Assembly: GCA_964023205.1 (NCBI GenBank)
Contig: OZ026850.1
Location: 8,071,770-8,135,769, forward strand
Direction of reading: 5' to 3'
From: Lutraria lutraria
Taxonomy: Eukaryota; Mollusca; Bivalvia; Venerida; Mactridae
DNA length: 64,000 nt
A program made the position numbers and the translations under genes. Below the pieces are notes generated by a model. That model was given only the letters and a program-made list of their open reading frames with translations. It had not been told where the DNA came from and did no database searches. Every line of letters starts with the position of its first letter. Within the stretch, counting starts at the first letter, position 1. Below, in pieces: positions 24,113 to 36,352 of the stretch.

Positions 24113-24330
24113 CATTTTTAGCAGGATGAGCTTTTGTGATCAGTCTTTGTGTGCATCATGCGTCTGTGCGTCGTCAAACTTTACCTTGTGAACACACTAG
24201 GGGCCACATTTTTAGCTCAATTTTCGCAAAACTGGGTCAGAATGTTAATATCGACAAAATCACAGACGACTTCGATAATGGGCCTTTTGGGGTCATAAAC
24301 TAGGTCACTAGGGCCAGATAAGGGAAAGCT
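24113..24330 (+). repeat. B-type element fragment
   Basis: atttttagcaggatgagctt, then ggggccacatttttagctca and one partial monomer ending ccagataagggaaa. The 3' end is missing next to the piggyBac relic. Confidence 0.65.
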
Positions 24331-24461
24331 AAATAGGTTAAATTGGCCCTGAAGTATGCATAAATAAAATTTCCCAACTACATTTTACCGGATGTTTCAT
24401 TTATGCGCAAATGTAAACCCTGTTACTAAATTTTTCGAGCGTCTATCACAAAAGTAAAACA

Positions 24462-26605
24462 ATGGCTACCGCTGTAAACAATGATTCTTCTGATGATGAA
24501 TTCTTTCGTGAATATTTCGGTTTTGATGTAGATAGCAATAGTTCTTTTGATGGATTTGAGGAAGTTAACTTTATTAGACGTCAACAAGTAGTAGTAGAAC
24601 TTCCAATTATTGATTTTGAGCCTGAAATTAACGCCGAATTGTGGTCGGATATTGAGAATGGCTGGACTAAGGATGATCATATCTTCAATTGTTGCTCCGT
24701 TCACTGGTTCGTCAAACTCAAGGTTCAGATGGATTCTTATGATCCAATTGACTTCTTCATGTTGTTCATTGATGATAACTTCTTGAACTTAATCGTGGAT
24801 GAGACTAACAAATACGCACAGAGAAAATTAACCAGACCTATGAAGTTATTCAGTAGAATGAAAAAATGGGAAGATACAACGTCACCTGAAATGATGTTGT
24901 TTTGTTCATTGGTGATCAACATGGGATTAGTTCACAAATCTGACATTGAACAATACTGGACAACAGAGGAGAATACTGAGACACAATTCTATGCTAAGAA
25001 TATGACCAGGGACAGGTTTTTGAACATTCTTAGTAACCTTCATCTGTCCGACTCCAATAATGAGCAAGATCCTCTTAGGAAAATCCGTCCGATGATCAAT
25101 CAGACCATGGGAAAATTCTCAGATATCTACTCTCCTGAAGAGGATCTGAGCTGCAATGAGGCCACATGTCCATGGAAGGGAAGATTGAGATTTAAAATAT
25201 ACAACCCTAACAAACCCTGAAAATTCGGAATTAAATTATACTAGTTATGTGAAGCAAGTAGTGGGTATTGTTTAGGCTACAAAGTTTATTCCAGAAAACA
25301 AACTGAACATCAAACCTTTTGATATGGATACAAGTGAGTTAACATCAACAACACAGTGTGTATTGGGCCTGCTAGCTAGGTGTGGCATATTCCATAAAGG
25401 ACATAAAATATACATGGATAATTACTACATCCCCAGAACTCTTCAATGAATTACAATCTACTGACACTTACGCTTGTGGAACTCTGCGTGTGAATAGGAA
25501 AGGTGTCCCTGAAGCCATAAGCCAGAAGAAGAGACTCCAGCAGGGTGAAATTGTATTCAGACAAAAAGGCAATCTACTTGCCCTTAGATTCAAGGAGAAA
25601 AGAGATGTGACAATGTTGACCAATTTTCAAGAGCCCAGGGTCGGAATTTTGAATGCACAGAGATAAGGAGATGACACCCCTATTATGAAGCCGACATGTA
25701 TAGTGGACTATTGTAAGCACATGGGTGGTGTGAATCTGAGTGATCAGTTTAATTCATACAATAATGTTGCTAGAAAAACTAAGAAATAGTGGAGGAAGCT
25801 TTTCTTCCATCTTATGAATGTTACAATTGTCAACGCATACAAACTTTATACCAAGTTTGCACAAGTGGAGAAGAAAAAGGATCATCATAGCTTTCGTTCA
25901 TCTCTGATGACATCACTCATTAGCCAGACAGGTGGAAATATCTATGTCATCTCTGGTGACATCACTCATTAGCCAGACAGGTGGAAATATCTATGTCATC
26001 TCTGGTGACATCACTCATTAGCCAGGCAGGTGGAAATATCTATGTCATCTCTGGTGACATCACTCATTAGCCAGACTGGTGGAAATATCTATGTCATCTC
26101 TGGTGACATCACTCATTAGCCAGACAGGTGGAAATATCTATGTCATCTCTGGTGACATCACTCATTAGCCAGGCAGGTGGAAATATCTATGTCATCTCTG
26201 GTGACATCACTCATTAGCCAGGCAGGTGGAAATATCTATGTCATCTCTGGTGACATCACTCATTAGCCAGGCAGGTGGAAATATCTATGTCATCTCTGGT
26301 GACATCACTCATTAGCCAGGCAGGTGGAAATATCTATGTCATCTCTGGTGACATCACTCATTAGCCAGACAGGTGGAAATATCTATGTCATCTCTGGTGA
26401 CATCACTCATTAGCCAGACAGGTGGAAATATCTATGTCATCTCTGGTGACATCACTCATTAGCCAGGCAGGTGGAAATATCTATGAGCCAGTGCGAAGAG
26501 GTCGTCCAGTTCTTGGGGAAATTTAACATAACAGCAAAAGCAAGTGCAAAGCGATCTCGTCCTCTACGTGACTGTGTTGTATGCAAATTTAATCAAAGGC
26601 GGTGA
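24462..26605 (+). pseudogene. PiggyBac transposase relic (DDE_Tnp_1_7 type)
   Basis: The first open frame (24462-25220, 252 codons) has an acidic N-terminus, MTRDRFLNILSNLHLSD (typical of piggyBac) and WKGRLRFKIYNPNKP. A TGA follows, then stops and frameshifts. Later frames give KIYMDNYYIPRTL (second catalytic Asp present), FKEKRDVTMLTNF, and CKHMGGVNLSDQFNSYN then RKLFFHLMNVTIVNAYKLY. The first and third catalytic Asp positions read Asn (CNEA for the usual DE; GGVN for GGVD). A 12-copy 49-bp array interrupts the gene before the C-terminal RGRPVLGE and KRSRPLRDCVVCKFNQRR, the start of the cysteine-rich end domain. No TIR or TTAA duplication could be fixed. Confidence 0.88.
25899..26485 (+). 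repeat. 49-bp tandem array inside transposase relic, 12 copies
   Basis: Unit catctctggtgacatcactc, attagccagacaggtggaaa, tatctatgt. The unit encodes the SLMTSLISQTGGNIY stretch of the transposase in one frame, and the coding sequence resumes after the array with EPVRRGRPVLGE. Forty-nine is not a multiple of three, so the frame is lost. Copies differ mainly at cagacagg versus caggcagg. Confidence 0.93.
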
Positions 26606-27182
26606 ATTGTTTTAGAAGTCGGTATTAAAGAAAATTTAGGTACAGCACTAGGACCCCGACATTCTTTGGTCCAGTTTTGGAGCTATTTCGAGTCAGTAAA
26701 TTATGACCTGTGTAACCTTGTGCACAAGACACATGTCATCATTAAATTGACAGGTATAACGACATGATGACGTACGCTTTAACTTTAAATTCAGGAATGT
26801 TCCATCTGGACTAAAAATAGAAATCAATAATAGATCTAGTTACAATCATAGCAATGAAATAAAAGTATGTGCGGAGTTTAATTGTAAGTGTATGTAGTTG
26901 TTTTTTCTTATTATTCGCATTTTTTATTCAATATTGAAATAGCTCAGCATAATCTACTTGCTTTGTCCATATCAATATGGAGAAGCTCACTAGAATAAGC
27001 ATTCGGGAACGTTAATTGAACATGCCAGTTTCCGTAATACATTGTCACGACCCTGTTGTAAATACAAAATGTTTTTCTGATATAATAAGACATCTGGGAG
27101 CATGAATATCAATTTGGAAAGATAAGAACATAAAGCTTTTCTCCTAGACGATGAAAATTCGCAAGGGGGTGGATAATGGTGA
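26606..27182. other. Intron sequence after piggyBac relic
   Basis: Probably includes the 3' untranslated part and right end of the piggyBac copy, but no TIR could be matched to the left side. Nothing else recognised. Confidence 0.4.
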
Positions 27183-28335
27183 CATCTTACACTTGTGCTC
27201 AGGGTGAGCTTTTGTGATCAGTCCTCGTCCAGTGTCGTGCACCATCAAATTTTACCTTGTGAACACACTAGGGGCCACATTTTTATACCCCCAGATATGA
27301 AATATATGGGGGCTATATTGGATTCACGCTTGTCGGTCGGTCGGTCCGTGCGTCTGTGGACACAATTTGTCCGGAGAATTTCTCAGCAACTGCTCACAGA
27401 ATTTCAATGAAATTTCACAGAAGTGATCAGTAGTAAGCCTAGTTGTGCATGCTTAAATCATTTTTCATTTGGATTGATTTTCACTGAGTTATAGCCCTTT
27501 GTTTTTTTCTACAGTATATACAATAGGCAAATTTTGTCCTGACTATTTCTCATTGACTACTGACAGGAATTCAATAAAACTTCTCAGAAGTGATAAGTAG
27601 TTAGCCTAGTTGTGCATGCATTAAGCTTGTCTTGGTTGGTTAAATTTTCACTGAGTTATGGCCCTTTGTTGTTTTTTTATACAGTGTATGTACAATATCT
27701 CAGTAACTACTCATAGGAATTCAATGAAACTTCACAGAAGTTATAAAAAGTAAGCCAAGTTGTGCATGCAATAACCAGGTTTTGTTTGGATTTGTTTTTC
27801 ACTGGGTTATGGCCCTTTGTTTTATACAATAAGTAAATTTTGTCCGTACCATTTCTCAGCAACTACATGCAAGAATTCAGTGGAACTTCTTAGAAGTGAT
27901 AAGTAGTTTGCCAAGTTGTGCATTTCCACAATAGGTTTTGTCCAAGTAAATTTTAATGAGTTATGACCCTTTGTTATTTTTTATATAATGTATATTTAGA
28001 AACTGGTCAGGATATTTCTAAGCAACAATTTGCAGGTATTAAAAAAATGAAAATGCATTATATTTCCCTTTGTAAAATGTAACAATAACTGTGTCAATGC
28101 TGCATCTGGGGGTATTCATCACCTTTAGTGATAGTTCTAATTTTCGTAAAACTGGGTTAGAATGTTAATATCAACAAAATCTCGGATGAGTTCAATATTG
28201 GGCCATTTAGGGTAAAAAAACTAGGTCACCAGGGCCAAATTAGAAATCACTGTTTTGATTGGATCTCTAAAACCTTGTCAGAATGTTTATTACAATGATA
28301 TGTAGGTCAAGTTTGATAGTGGGTCATCTGACAAA
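27183..28335 (+). mobile_element. B-type element interrupted by T-family element
   Basis: The left part has gctcagggtgagcttttgtg and ends ggggccacatttt. The right part resumes attttcgtaaaactgggtta and continues to gggtcatctg, where it is truncated. Comparison with 24205 shows the inserted T element took the place of a short tagctca stretch. Confidence 0.78.
27293..28139 (+). mobile_element. Complete T-family element
   Basis: Begins TTATACCCCCAGATATGAAA with cttgtcggtcggtcggtccg, then five monomers, and ends gcatctgggggtattcatca and gatagttcta. The ends form an imperfect inverted pair (ATACCCCCAGAT against catctgggggtat). This is the best copy for defining the family. Confidence 0.87.
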
Positions 28336-28582
28336 CATCTCGCGGCAATCTCATTGTTATAGAGGTGCGAAGTTGGTAAGTTTTATTAAAAATTGATACT
28401 GCAAAGCGACAAGTTTACGTTATGTTTCTAAGTAAATCATGTGTATTTTACCTGAGGATAGATAGGCCGAACAAATTTATTGATTTGTGTTTCAGTGTGA
28501 AACACGCAAAACAGTCGTCTCTCGCGGAGAACAAAGAAAAGCAAAAAGGGTAGTCGCTTTACCCCTATGAGTGTTCATAATT

Positions 28583-28798
28583 ACCCCCACTAGGTTCAGA
28601 GTAAAGGCAGGTTCCAACTCTGTTCACATTGGTTTTCATATGTCAGACAGTAAGAGATACACTGCACCAATTGTCAAAAGTTTTGGCAAAAAGTATTTTG
28701 CCTATAATGTATGCTCTTTATGGAACAGCTTGCCACAAGATATCAGGGATGCCAAAAATATCTCATATGTTCAATTTATGGTTAAGCAGCATTTTTAG
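28583..28798 (+). pseudogene. LINE ORF2 C-terminal tail fragment
   Basis: The frame reads TRFRVKAGSNSVHIGFH, then KSFGKKYFAYNVCSLWNSLP, QDIRDAKN and VQFMVKQHF, the CR1/L2-like tail pattern. The stop codon TAG comes from the first bases of the adjoining hairpin-ended element (tttttag at 28792), so the natural end of the LINE frame is lost. Confidence 0.72.
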
Positions 28799-29743
28799 CT
28801 CACCTTCCTTGCACAGAGTGCCAAGCTGAGCTTTTAGGATCGAGCTATGTCCGTCGTCAACAATTTCTTTAAACAACATCTCCTCCTAAACCACTTGGTC
28901 AATTTCAATGAAACATTACAGGTGTGTTCCTTGCTTGAAACTCTACCAAAGTTGTTCAAAGAATTCCATTCCATGAAGAACTCTGGTTGCCATAGCAACC
29001 GGAAGGATTTTTAAAAAAAAATCTTCTCAAAACCAGAGGACCTAGAGCTTTGGTATTTGGTGTGTAGCATTGCCTAGTGGACCTCTACCAAGATTGTTCA
29101 AATTATTGCCCTAGGGTAAAAATGGCCCCGCCCTGGGGGTCACTTCATTTTATATAGACTTATATAGGGAAATTTTAAAAATCTTCTTGTCCAAAACTAC
29201 AAGGCTTAGAGCTTCAATATTTTGTATGTTGCATTTTCTAGTGGTCCTCTACCAAGTTTGTTCAAATTATGGCCCGGGGTCAAAATTGGCCCCACCAAAG
29301 GGTTTACTCTATTTTATTTAGGAAAATTAAAAAAATCTTGTCCAAAACCACATGGCCTGGAGCTAAGATATTTGGTATGTAGCATTGTCTAGCAGACCTC
29401 TATTAAGTTAGTTCTAATTTTGGTTGGGGGGTTAAAATCAGCTCTGCCCCGGGGTCACTAGATTTATAAAGGCCCATATAGGAAATTAAAAAAATCTTCT
29501 TGTCCAAAACCATGAGGCCTAGGGCTTAGATATTTCGGATGTAGCATTTTCTTGTTGAACTCTACCAAGTTTGTTCAAATCATGGCCCATGGTCAATATT
29601 GGCCCAGCCCCGGAGGTCAGTTGATTTCAACACCTACTTAAGAGTTTTGGTTTACTATCTCAAATAACCTTTCCTTGATCAAATTATCCCTTAGTGTTAC
29701 AATGCTCAAGTGAGCAATATAGGGCCATCATGGCCCTCTTGTT
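28792..29743 (+). mobile_element. A-type element, AP subfamily
   Basis: 5' end tttttagctcacc with cttttaggatcgagctatgt, five A monomers, 3' end atagggccatcatggccctc then ttgtt. Same subfamily as the fragment inserted in the mariner relic at 3252. Confidence 0.87.
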
Positions 29744-29885
29744 TAAATATTTAAATTAAGTGTGGTTCTTAGTATAATATCTAGAATCACTTTTAGACAT
29801 TAGCATTCTTATTATTATGTCATAAAAGATAGAGTGTCATGTTCATGGCAGTAAGTTGTAAAATTAATTGTAATATTAATTGCAG

Positions 29886-29995
29886 TTATACCCCCACTAC
29901 CATTGATAGGGAGGGCTATATAGGAGTCACTTTGTGGGTCAGTCGGTCTGTCCCAAAACTTGTCTGCACTGTATCTTCTCTATGGATTGAAGGAT
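29886..29995 (+). repeat. T1-family 5' end fragment
   Basis: ttatacccccactaccattg, tataggagtcactttgtggg and tcagtcggtctgtc match the T1 start at 22412. It is truncated after the first monomer begins. Confidence 0.6.
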
Positions 29996-30174
29996 TTTTT
30001 TATTACTTTTATTCAACACTGCACTGCTCTCTAGCTTTAGGCGAGAATTCAAACTACATTTTTTCAGTCTTTGTCATTACACAGGCTCGCTAACAGAGCA
30101 AAATACTGCATGCAGTCCAAACACTCACTCACACAGTCAGTAAGCAAATACCATCAGTGCTGTAACTATATTGA

Positions 30175-31590
30175 TTTTTAGCTCACCAGAGCACGAATGT
30201 GCTCAGGGTGAGCTTTTGTGATCGCCCTGCGTCCATTGTGCGTCGTTACGTGGCGTCCATGTTTACTTAAAACAACATCTCCTCCTACACCGCTATGCCG
30301 ATTGCAACCAAACCAAGCTGGAATGATCCTTGGGTGGTCCCCTTTCAAAGTTGTTCAAAAAATTAAATTTCATTAAAAACTCTGGTTGCTATATGGCAAC
30401 AAATACAAAAAATCTTCTTGTCCAAAACCACAGGGCCTAGAGCTGAGATATTTGGTATGTAGCATTGTCTAATGGAACTCTACAAAGTTTGTTCAAATTA
30501 TTCCCCTGGGGTCAAAATTGGCTCCGCCCCGGGGGTAACTTGATTTTATATAGACTTATATAGGAAATTTAAAAAATCTTCTCGTCAAAAACTAAAAAGC
30601 CGAGAGCTTTGATATTGGTGTGTAGCATAGTCTAGTGGACCTCTACCAAGTTTGTTCAAGTTATTGCCCTAGGGTCAAAATTGGCCCCGCCCCGGGGGTC
30701 ACTTGATTTATATAGACTAATATAGGAAAATTTAAAAAAACCTTCTTCTCCGAAACCGCAAGGCCTAGAGCTTAGATATTTTGTATGTGGCATTGTCTAG
30801 TGGACCTCTACCAAGTTTGTTCAAATTATGGCCCTAGGGTCAAAATTAGCCCTACCCTGGGGTTTATTCTATTTTATATAGGAAAATTTAAAAAATCTTC
30901 TTCTCCGAAACCACAAGGCCTAGAGCTAAGATATTTGGTTTGTAGGATTATCTAGTGGACCTCTACCAAGTTTGTTCAAATTATTGCCCTAGGGTCAAAA
31001 TTGGCCCTGCCCTGGGGTTTATTCTATTTTATATAGGAAATTTAAAAAATCTTCTTCTCCTAAACCACAAGGCCTAGAGCTAAGATATTTGGTATGTAGC
31101 ATTGTCCAGTGGACCTCTACCAAGTTTATTCAAATTATTGCCCTAGGGTCAAAATTGGCCCCGCCCCGGGGGTCACTTGATTTATAAAGACTTATATAGG
31201 AAAATTTAAAAAATCTTTTTCTCCGAAACTGCAAGGCCTAGAGCTTAGATATTTTGTATGTGGCATTGTCTAGTGGACCTCTACCAAGTTTGTTCAAATT
31301 ATGGCCCGGGGTCAAAATTAGCCCTGCCCTGGGGTTTATTCTATTTTATATAGGAAAATTTTAAAAGATCTTCTTCTCCGAAACCACAAGGCCTAGAGCT
31401 AAGATTTTTGGTATCTAGCTTTGTCTAATGGACCTCTTTTAAATCTGTTCATGTAATGGCCATGGGATAAAAACGGCCCAGATGGGTCACTTGATCTTAC
31501 TTGGACTCGTATAGAAAACTTCAACAATGTTAATCTCCAAATGACCTTTTCTCCTGGTGAGCATTTATAGGGCCATCATGGCCCTCTTGT
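30175..31590 (+). mobile_element. A-type hairpin-ended element
   Basis: Complete copy with the gagcacgaatgtgctcaggg inverted start, eight to nine monomers and a hairpin GGGCCATCATGGCCC end. Its terminal sequences are almost identical to those at 4818 and 12515. Confidence 0.88.
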
Positions 31591-33436
31591 CTATTTTTAG
31601 TGTTGTAGACCCATTTCCAAAGGCCAGCATTTTGCTTATAAATACATCCTGAACTGGTTTAATGTATCCATGTTTTAAGTATCATCTCCATCCTGGATTA
31701 AATTAATAATCCCCTAAATATTCAGATGAGTACCGACATGGTTTTCCCAATTCAGTCTATTTATAGCGCTTTAACTTGACCGTTCGCAAAGGACTAGAAA
31801 GAAATTTAGATGAAATTTAATACTATGTAATTGCCTTTGCACAGGAAATAAATTTCGTCTGAAGGATTGAAATTTGTAAAATGTATACCACCACTGTCAA
31901 ACAAATGGGATGCTGGATTATTTTCATTTATTTATCACCAAAAGACTTAGCTAACCGGGAACAGCACGGAACAGGTCTGGATTTTACGTTAGTCAATATT
32001 GCCGCTTAGCAGGTTGAGATGATTGCCTCAAATCATGAGTTGTAGTGTCTAAGGTATCCACCGATTGAATAATTTGTCGGTTGTATGTGATTGCAAAGTT
32101 GATATTCTTTCGATAAATGCCGATGTGGGTATAAAATCACGAACGATATAAAAAAATATACTGTAGCTAACAGCGGTTCACGTGATGTCGCGACATACTT
32201 TTTGCAAGTTGAAGGGCTTGCTGCTCCAGTTCAGAACAATATATTCATATAATATAACATTAAATGTTGCATAAAGAAAAAGAATTCCTGCGTTGTATAA
32301 GACCATCGTTTAAAAAATCAGTTTTAAATTGGTATATCATGACCTTGATGAACACGATTGGTGTATATTTTCGTGATTTCTAGACCCAGGAGTTCTTGGA
32401 TATTAAGGATATGTTACAAGGCCTTGATAATTCATATGGTGAAATAATTCTTTTTAAACAGGCAACATGATCCTTGTACATTAATATTTTATTGAATAAA
32501 CAGTAGCCTACAGTACTAGGTCCTCGTTTCAGACAGAATTATTGATACAGTTTTAAATTTTGTATCAACTCAGAGAGATCCCTGCATCACAAAATTCATC
32601 TCATTTCAGGCCTTCAGGCCTTTGATTAATTCAGTATATTCAGTTAATTCATTTTAATAAGTTTAAATAATATGATTAACATATTGTATTAAATTTTTTA
32701 CCCATGTCTTTAAATGTATTTATGGATTTTGCCATGATGATAACTGTGATGTCATACAACACAATATCACAAGGACCATGATGGAGTTTATTAACAAACA
32801 TTGGGCGCCAATGTAGCCTTCTGGTATTTTTGGGTTGTGGTAGGCCAAACAAAGGTCGTGGGTTTCTGGGTATTAAATACACCAGGTACCTTTGAAGTTT
32901 AGGGGTAAAACACAACAATACAAACGTCTCGGTACACTTCCTATGTATTCTATGTAATTCTATACATTTAATATTCAATTCATCGTAATCATCGGTATAA
33001 CATATACGGTGTCCAGTTTGTCATACAGTACAGAACTAAATCTCCTCACTCATCTCTCAGTCGTGACTATTAGTGCATGACTACTCAAATCGAGTCACAA
33101 ACACATCTAGCTTCAACAAAATACTGAAGGCGACTAAATTTTCCAGAGAGGGCTTTTTTCACGACTCTGACTGGTCACCCAAAACACGGACTGACTGTTA
33201 CAGATAACGAAATGACCACAAGAACGTAAAGTACAGAAAAGACTAGAGAAACGAAAAGTATCACAATAAATAGGGCCTAAAAAAAGACATTCAAAGAATT
33301 ACCGACCCGGTTACATGATGTTGATTGACATGGCAAATTAATTCATACATTTTGTTTATTTTTAATAATATAATAATAATAAAGTTCAAGTTCGATTGCA
33401 GGTAAATTCAAAACAGTTTCACTAGAGTTATGGCCC
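31591..33436. other. Long intron stretch, no recognised gene
   Basis: About 1.8 kb without matches to the families above. A 100-codon minus-strand frame at 32676-32978 carries no recognisable motif. The sequence is not evidently repeated elsewhere in the window. Confidence 0.45.
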
Positions 33437-34603
33437 CTTTTTAGCTCACCAGAGCACATAGAGCACAGTGTGCTTTTGTGATCGCCGTGCGTCCATCGTG
33501 TGTCGTTCGTCATGAAGTGGTGTCCATATTTACTTAAAACAACATATCCTCCTACACCGCTATGCCGATTGCAACCAAACTTTGCTGGAATGATCCTTGG
33601 GTGGTCCCTTTTCAAAGTTGTTCAAAAAATTAAATTTCATTAAAGTAGCATTGTCTAATGTTTGTTTAAATTATTCCCCTTGGGTCAAAATTGGGGTCGC
33701 CCAAGGGGTCACTTGATTTTACATAGACTTATAAAGGGAATTTTTTAAAATCTTGTCAGAAACTACAATGCCTAGAGTTTAGATATTTGGTGTGTAGTAT
33801 TGTCTAGTGGGCCTGTACCAAGTTTGTTCAAATCATTGTCTTAGGGTCAAATTGGCCCCGCCCCAGGGGTCACTTGATTCATATACATGTAGGCTTATAT
33901 AGGAAAATTTAAAAAATCTCCTTGCCCGAAACCATAATGCCTGTAGCCTAGATATTTTGTATGTAGCATTATCTAGTGTACCTCTACCTAGTCTGTTACA
34001 AGTATGGCCCCATTATAGGCTTATATAGGAAAACAAGAAAATTTTCTTCTTTCCCGAAACCATAATGCCTGTAGCCTAGATATTTTGTATGCAGCATTAT
34101 CTAGTGTACCTCAAGGCCTAGAGCTTACATATCTTGTATGTAGCATTGTCTGGTGGACATCTACCAAGTTTGTTCAAATCATTGTCTTAGGGTCAAATTG
34201 GCCCCGCCCCAGGGGTCACTTGATTCATATACATGTAGGCTTATATAGGAAAATTTAAAAAATCTCCTTGCCCGAAACCATAATGCCTGTAGCCTAGATA
34301 TTTTGTATGTAGCATTATCTAGTGTACCTCTACCTAGTCTGTTACAAGTATGGCCCCATTATAGGCTTATATAGGAAAACAAGAAAATTTTCTTCTTTCC
34401 CGAAACCATAATGCCTGTAGCCTAGATATTTTGTATGCAGCATTATCTAGTGTACCTCAAGGCCTAGAGCTTACATATCTTGTATGTAGCATTGTCTGGT
34501 GGACATCTACCAAGTTTGTTTAAATTATTGCTGCAGGGGCAAAATTGGCCCTGCTCCAGGGTCACTTAATTTTATAAAGGCTCATGATAATTTTCTTGTT
34601 TAA
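33437..34603 (+). repeat. A-type element with internal 346-bp duplication
   Basis: Starts tttttagctcaccagagcac and contains a block (33818-34163) repeated at once as 34164-34509 with no difference I could see. The 3' hairpin is replaced by aattttcttgttt. Confidence 0.8.
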
Positions 34604-34852
34604 ACAATACCCATGATAGTTTGATGATATATAACCTTGAATTAGTACAAGTAATCAATAAATATCTGTGCAAAATAGGATAAATTATGATATAAACTCG
34701 CGATTTTCCCCCTTGAGTGAGGAATACTTAGACTATGTCATGCTTTTTGAAAATATATTAATAATTTTTACTTTAGTTTTGAGAAACCTTGTATTAAGTT
34801 GTGAAATAAAACCACCTTATAAATGTATTTGAACAATTTTATCGAAAACAAG

Positions 34853-35455
34853 TACTGTAAATCACTTTATATTCGCGTGATCTTTATTTCGCGTTTTTGC
34901 CTACTCTGAATACCGTATATTCGCGTATTTATGAATTCGCGTCTGAACGCTCTTAATTTAAATTTCGCGAAGGCTTTGAATTATAAAATAAATAAATAAA
35001 TAAAACGGGTGAAACTTATATCATGCATTACCTGAAAAAATTAAATCACCAAAACCTGTTACAATCAATACAGTATTGAATATAGAAAAGTGACGAACTG
35101 TTAATCCCTATTGTTATCTTAAGAAATGTGTTTAAATGGATCATTATACCTAACATTGTCCCTCAGGCAACACACACAATGTCTGTTTGTTTGATGTGTT
35201 TAAGGCACACCAATTAGCACAACTCCATAATATGTTTACAAAACACAATATACATGTATAGTGTACATACAGACAAGTGGTATGTTTATTTATCAGTATG
35301 TCTACACATTTACTAATGAAAGTTTCGGACAATGATCTTCGGATAGTAATTACGTTATATTAATAAATTTACGCGGATTTATGAATTCGCAGAACCTTCC
35401 ATTTGCGAATATTAGCGAATATAAAAACATCGCGAATAATACCGGATTTACAGTA
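34853..35455. mobile_element. TIR element rich in TTCGCG words
   Basis: Ends TACTGTAAATC and GATTTACAGTA are inverted matches, each followed inward by tattcgcg-type sequence (tatattcgcg on the left, cgcgaataat on the right). No coding region. A truncated, inverted relative is at 37608-37795 and a short end fragment at 61560-61622. Confidence 0.65.
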
Positions 35456-35765
35456 TATGCTTACGATGGTGAAAGCGAATATATTACTCGTCAGACAAAC
35501 TGATGGAACTTATCACACGAATGAAATGTTGTCCTGTATATTATACACTGTTGTCCCGTAGATTATAATTCTCTGCGAATTGGACTTCGCCATAATGCAA
35601 ATACGAATATGCGTGGTTGCGAATATAATAGTATATGCATCAATTCGATAACTAATCAACATGGCTGAAAATTCATAGATTTGTTGTACGTAATCAACGG
35701 GACAACTCTTGAATAATCAAAAGGACAACTGCATTTCTCCTGTTCTACTCCTACATTTCCCATGC
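35456..35765. other. Intron sequence between repeats
   Basis: Contains further gcgaat words, possibly an older copy of the preceding TIR element. No gene seen. Confidence 0.4.
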
Positions 35766-36213
35766 TAACTTAAAACCTTGTTAAAACTCTAAAGGTAACA
35801 GTTTTGATTGGATCTTCATCAAACTTGTCAGAATGTTTGTCCTAATGATAACCTGGACATGTTGAACATGGGTCATCTAGGGTCAAAATTTGGTCACCAG
35901 GTCAAATCCATAGAAAACCTTGTTAACACTAGAAGTCACAGGTTTGATTGGGTCTTCATCAAACTTGTCAGAATGTTTGTCTCTATGATATCTTTGACAA
36001 AAATAAAAAATAGGTCACCAGGTCAAATCACTGGTAAACCTTAATAACAGTGTCCAGACAACATTGTTTATCAAATCTTGATGAAAGTTGCTCAAAATAT
36101 CTGGCTTGATGAATTCTTGGTCAGTGTTAGGCTCTGACCTAGTTAAACATTTAGAAAGAAGTTGCAGTCTTTACTCAGGTGAGCAAGTAAAGGCCCATCA
36201 TGGCTCTCTTGTT
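35766..36213 (+). repeat. B-type element, 5' truncated
   Basis: Three monomers (gattggatcttcatcaaact; ggtcatctagggtcaaaat) and the 3' end aaaggcccatcatggctctc then ttgtt, a mutated hairpin. It ends about 140 bases before exon i. Confidence 0.75.
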
Positions 36214-36352
36214 TAAAAAAGTAAACAAATTCTGAGTGTACCCTTTTGACAAAAATGCACCCATGGCGGGGGATACACTTTCTGTGACAGCTTCTTGTTC
36301 ATTCATGGTTAACAAATTCTGAATTAATATTAAACTATTAAATTTTATTCAG

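Noticed and set aside
24462..25220. 252-codon frame as an intact host gene
   Set aside because: It is the first half of a piggyBac transposase; downstream homology continues through stops and frameshifts.
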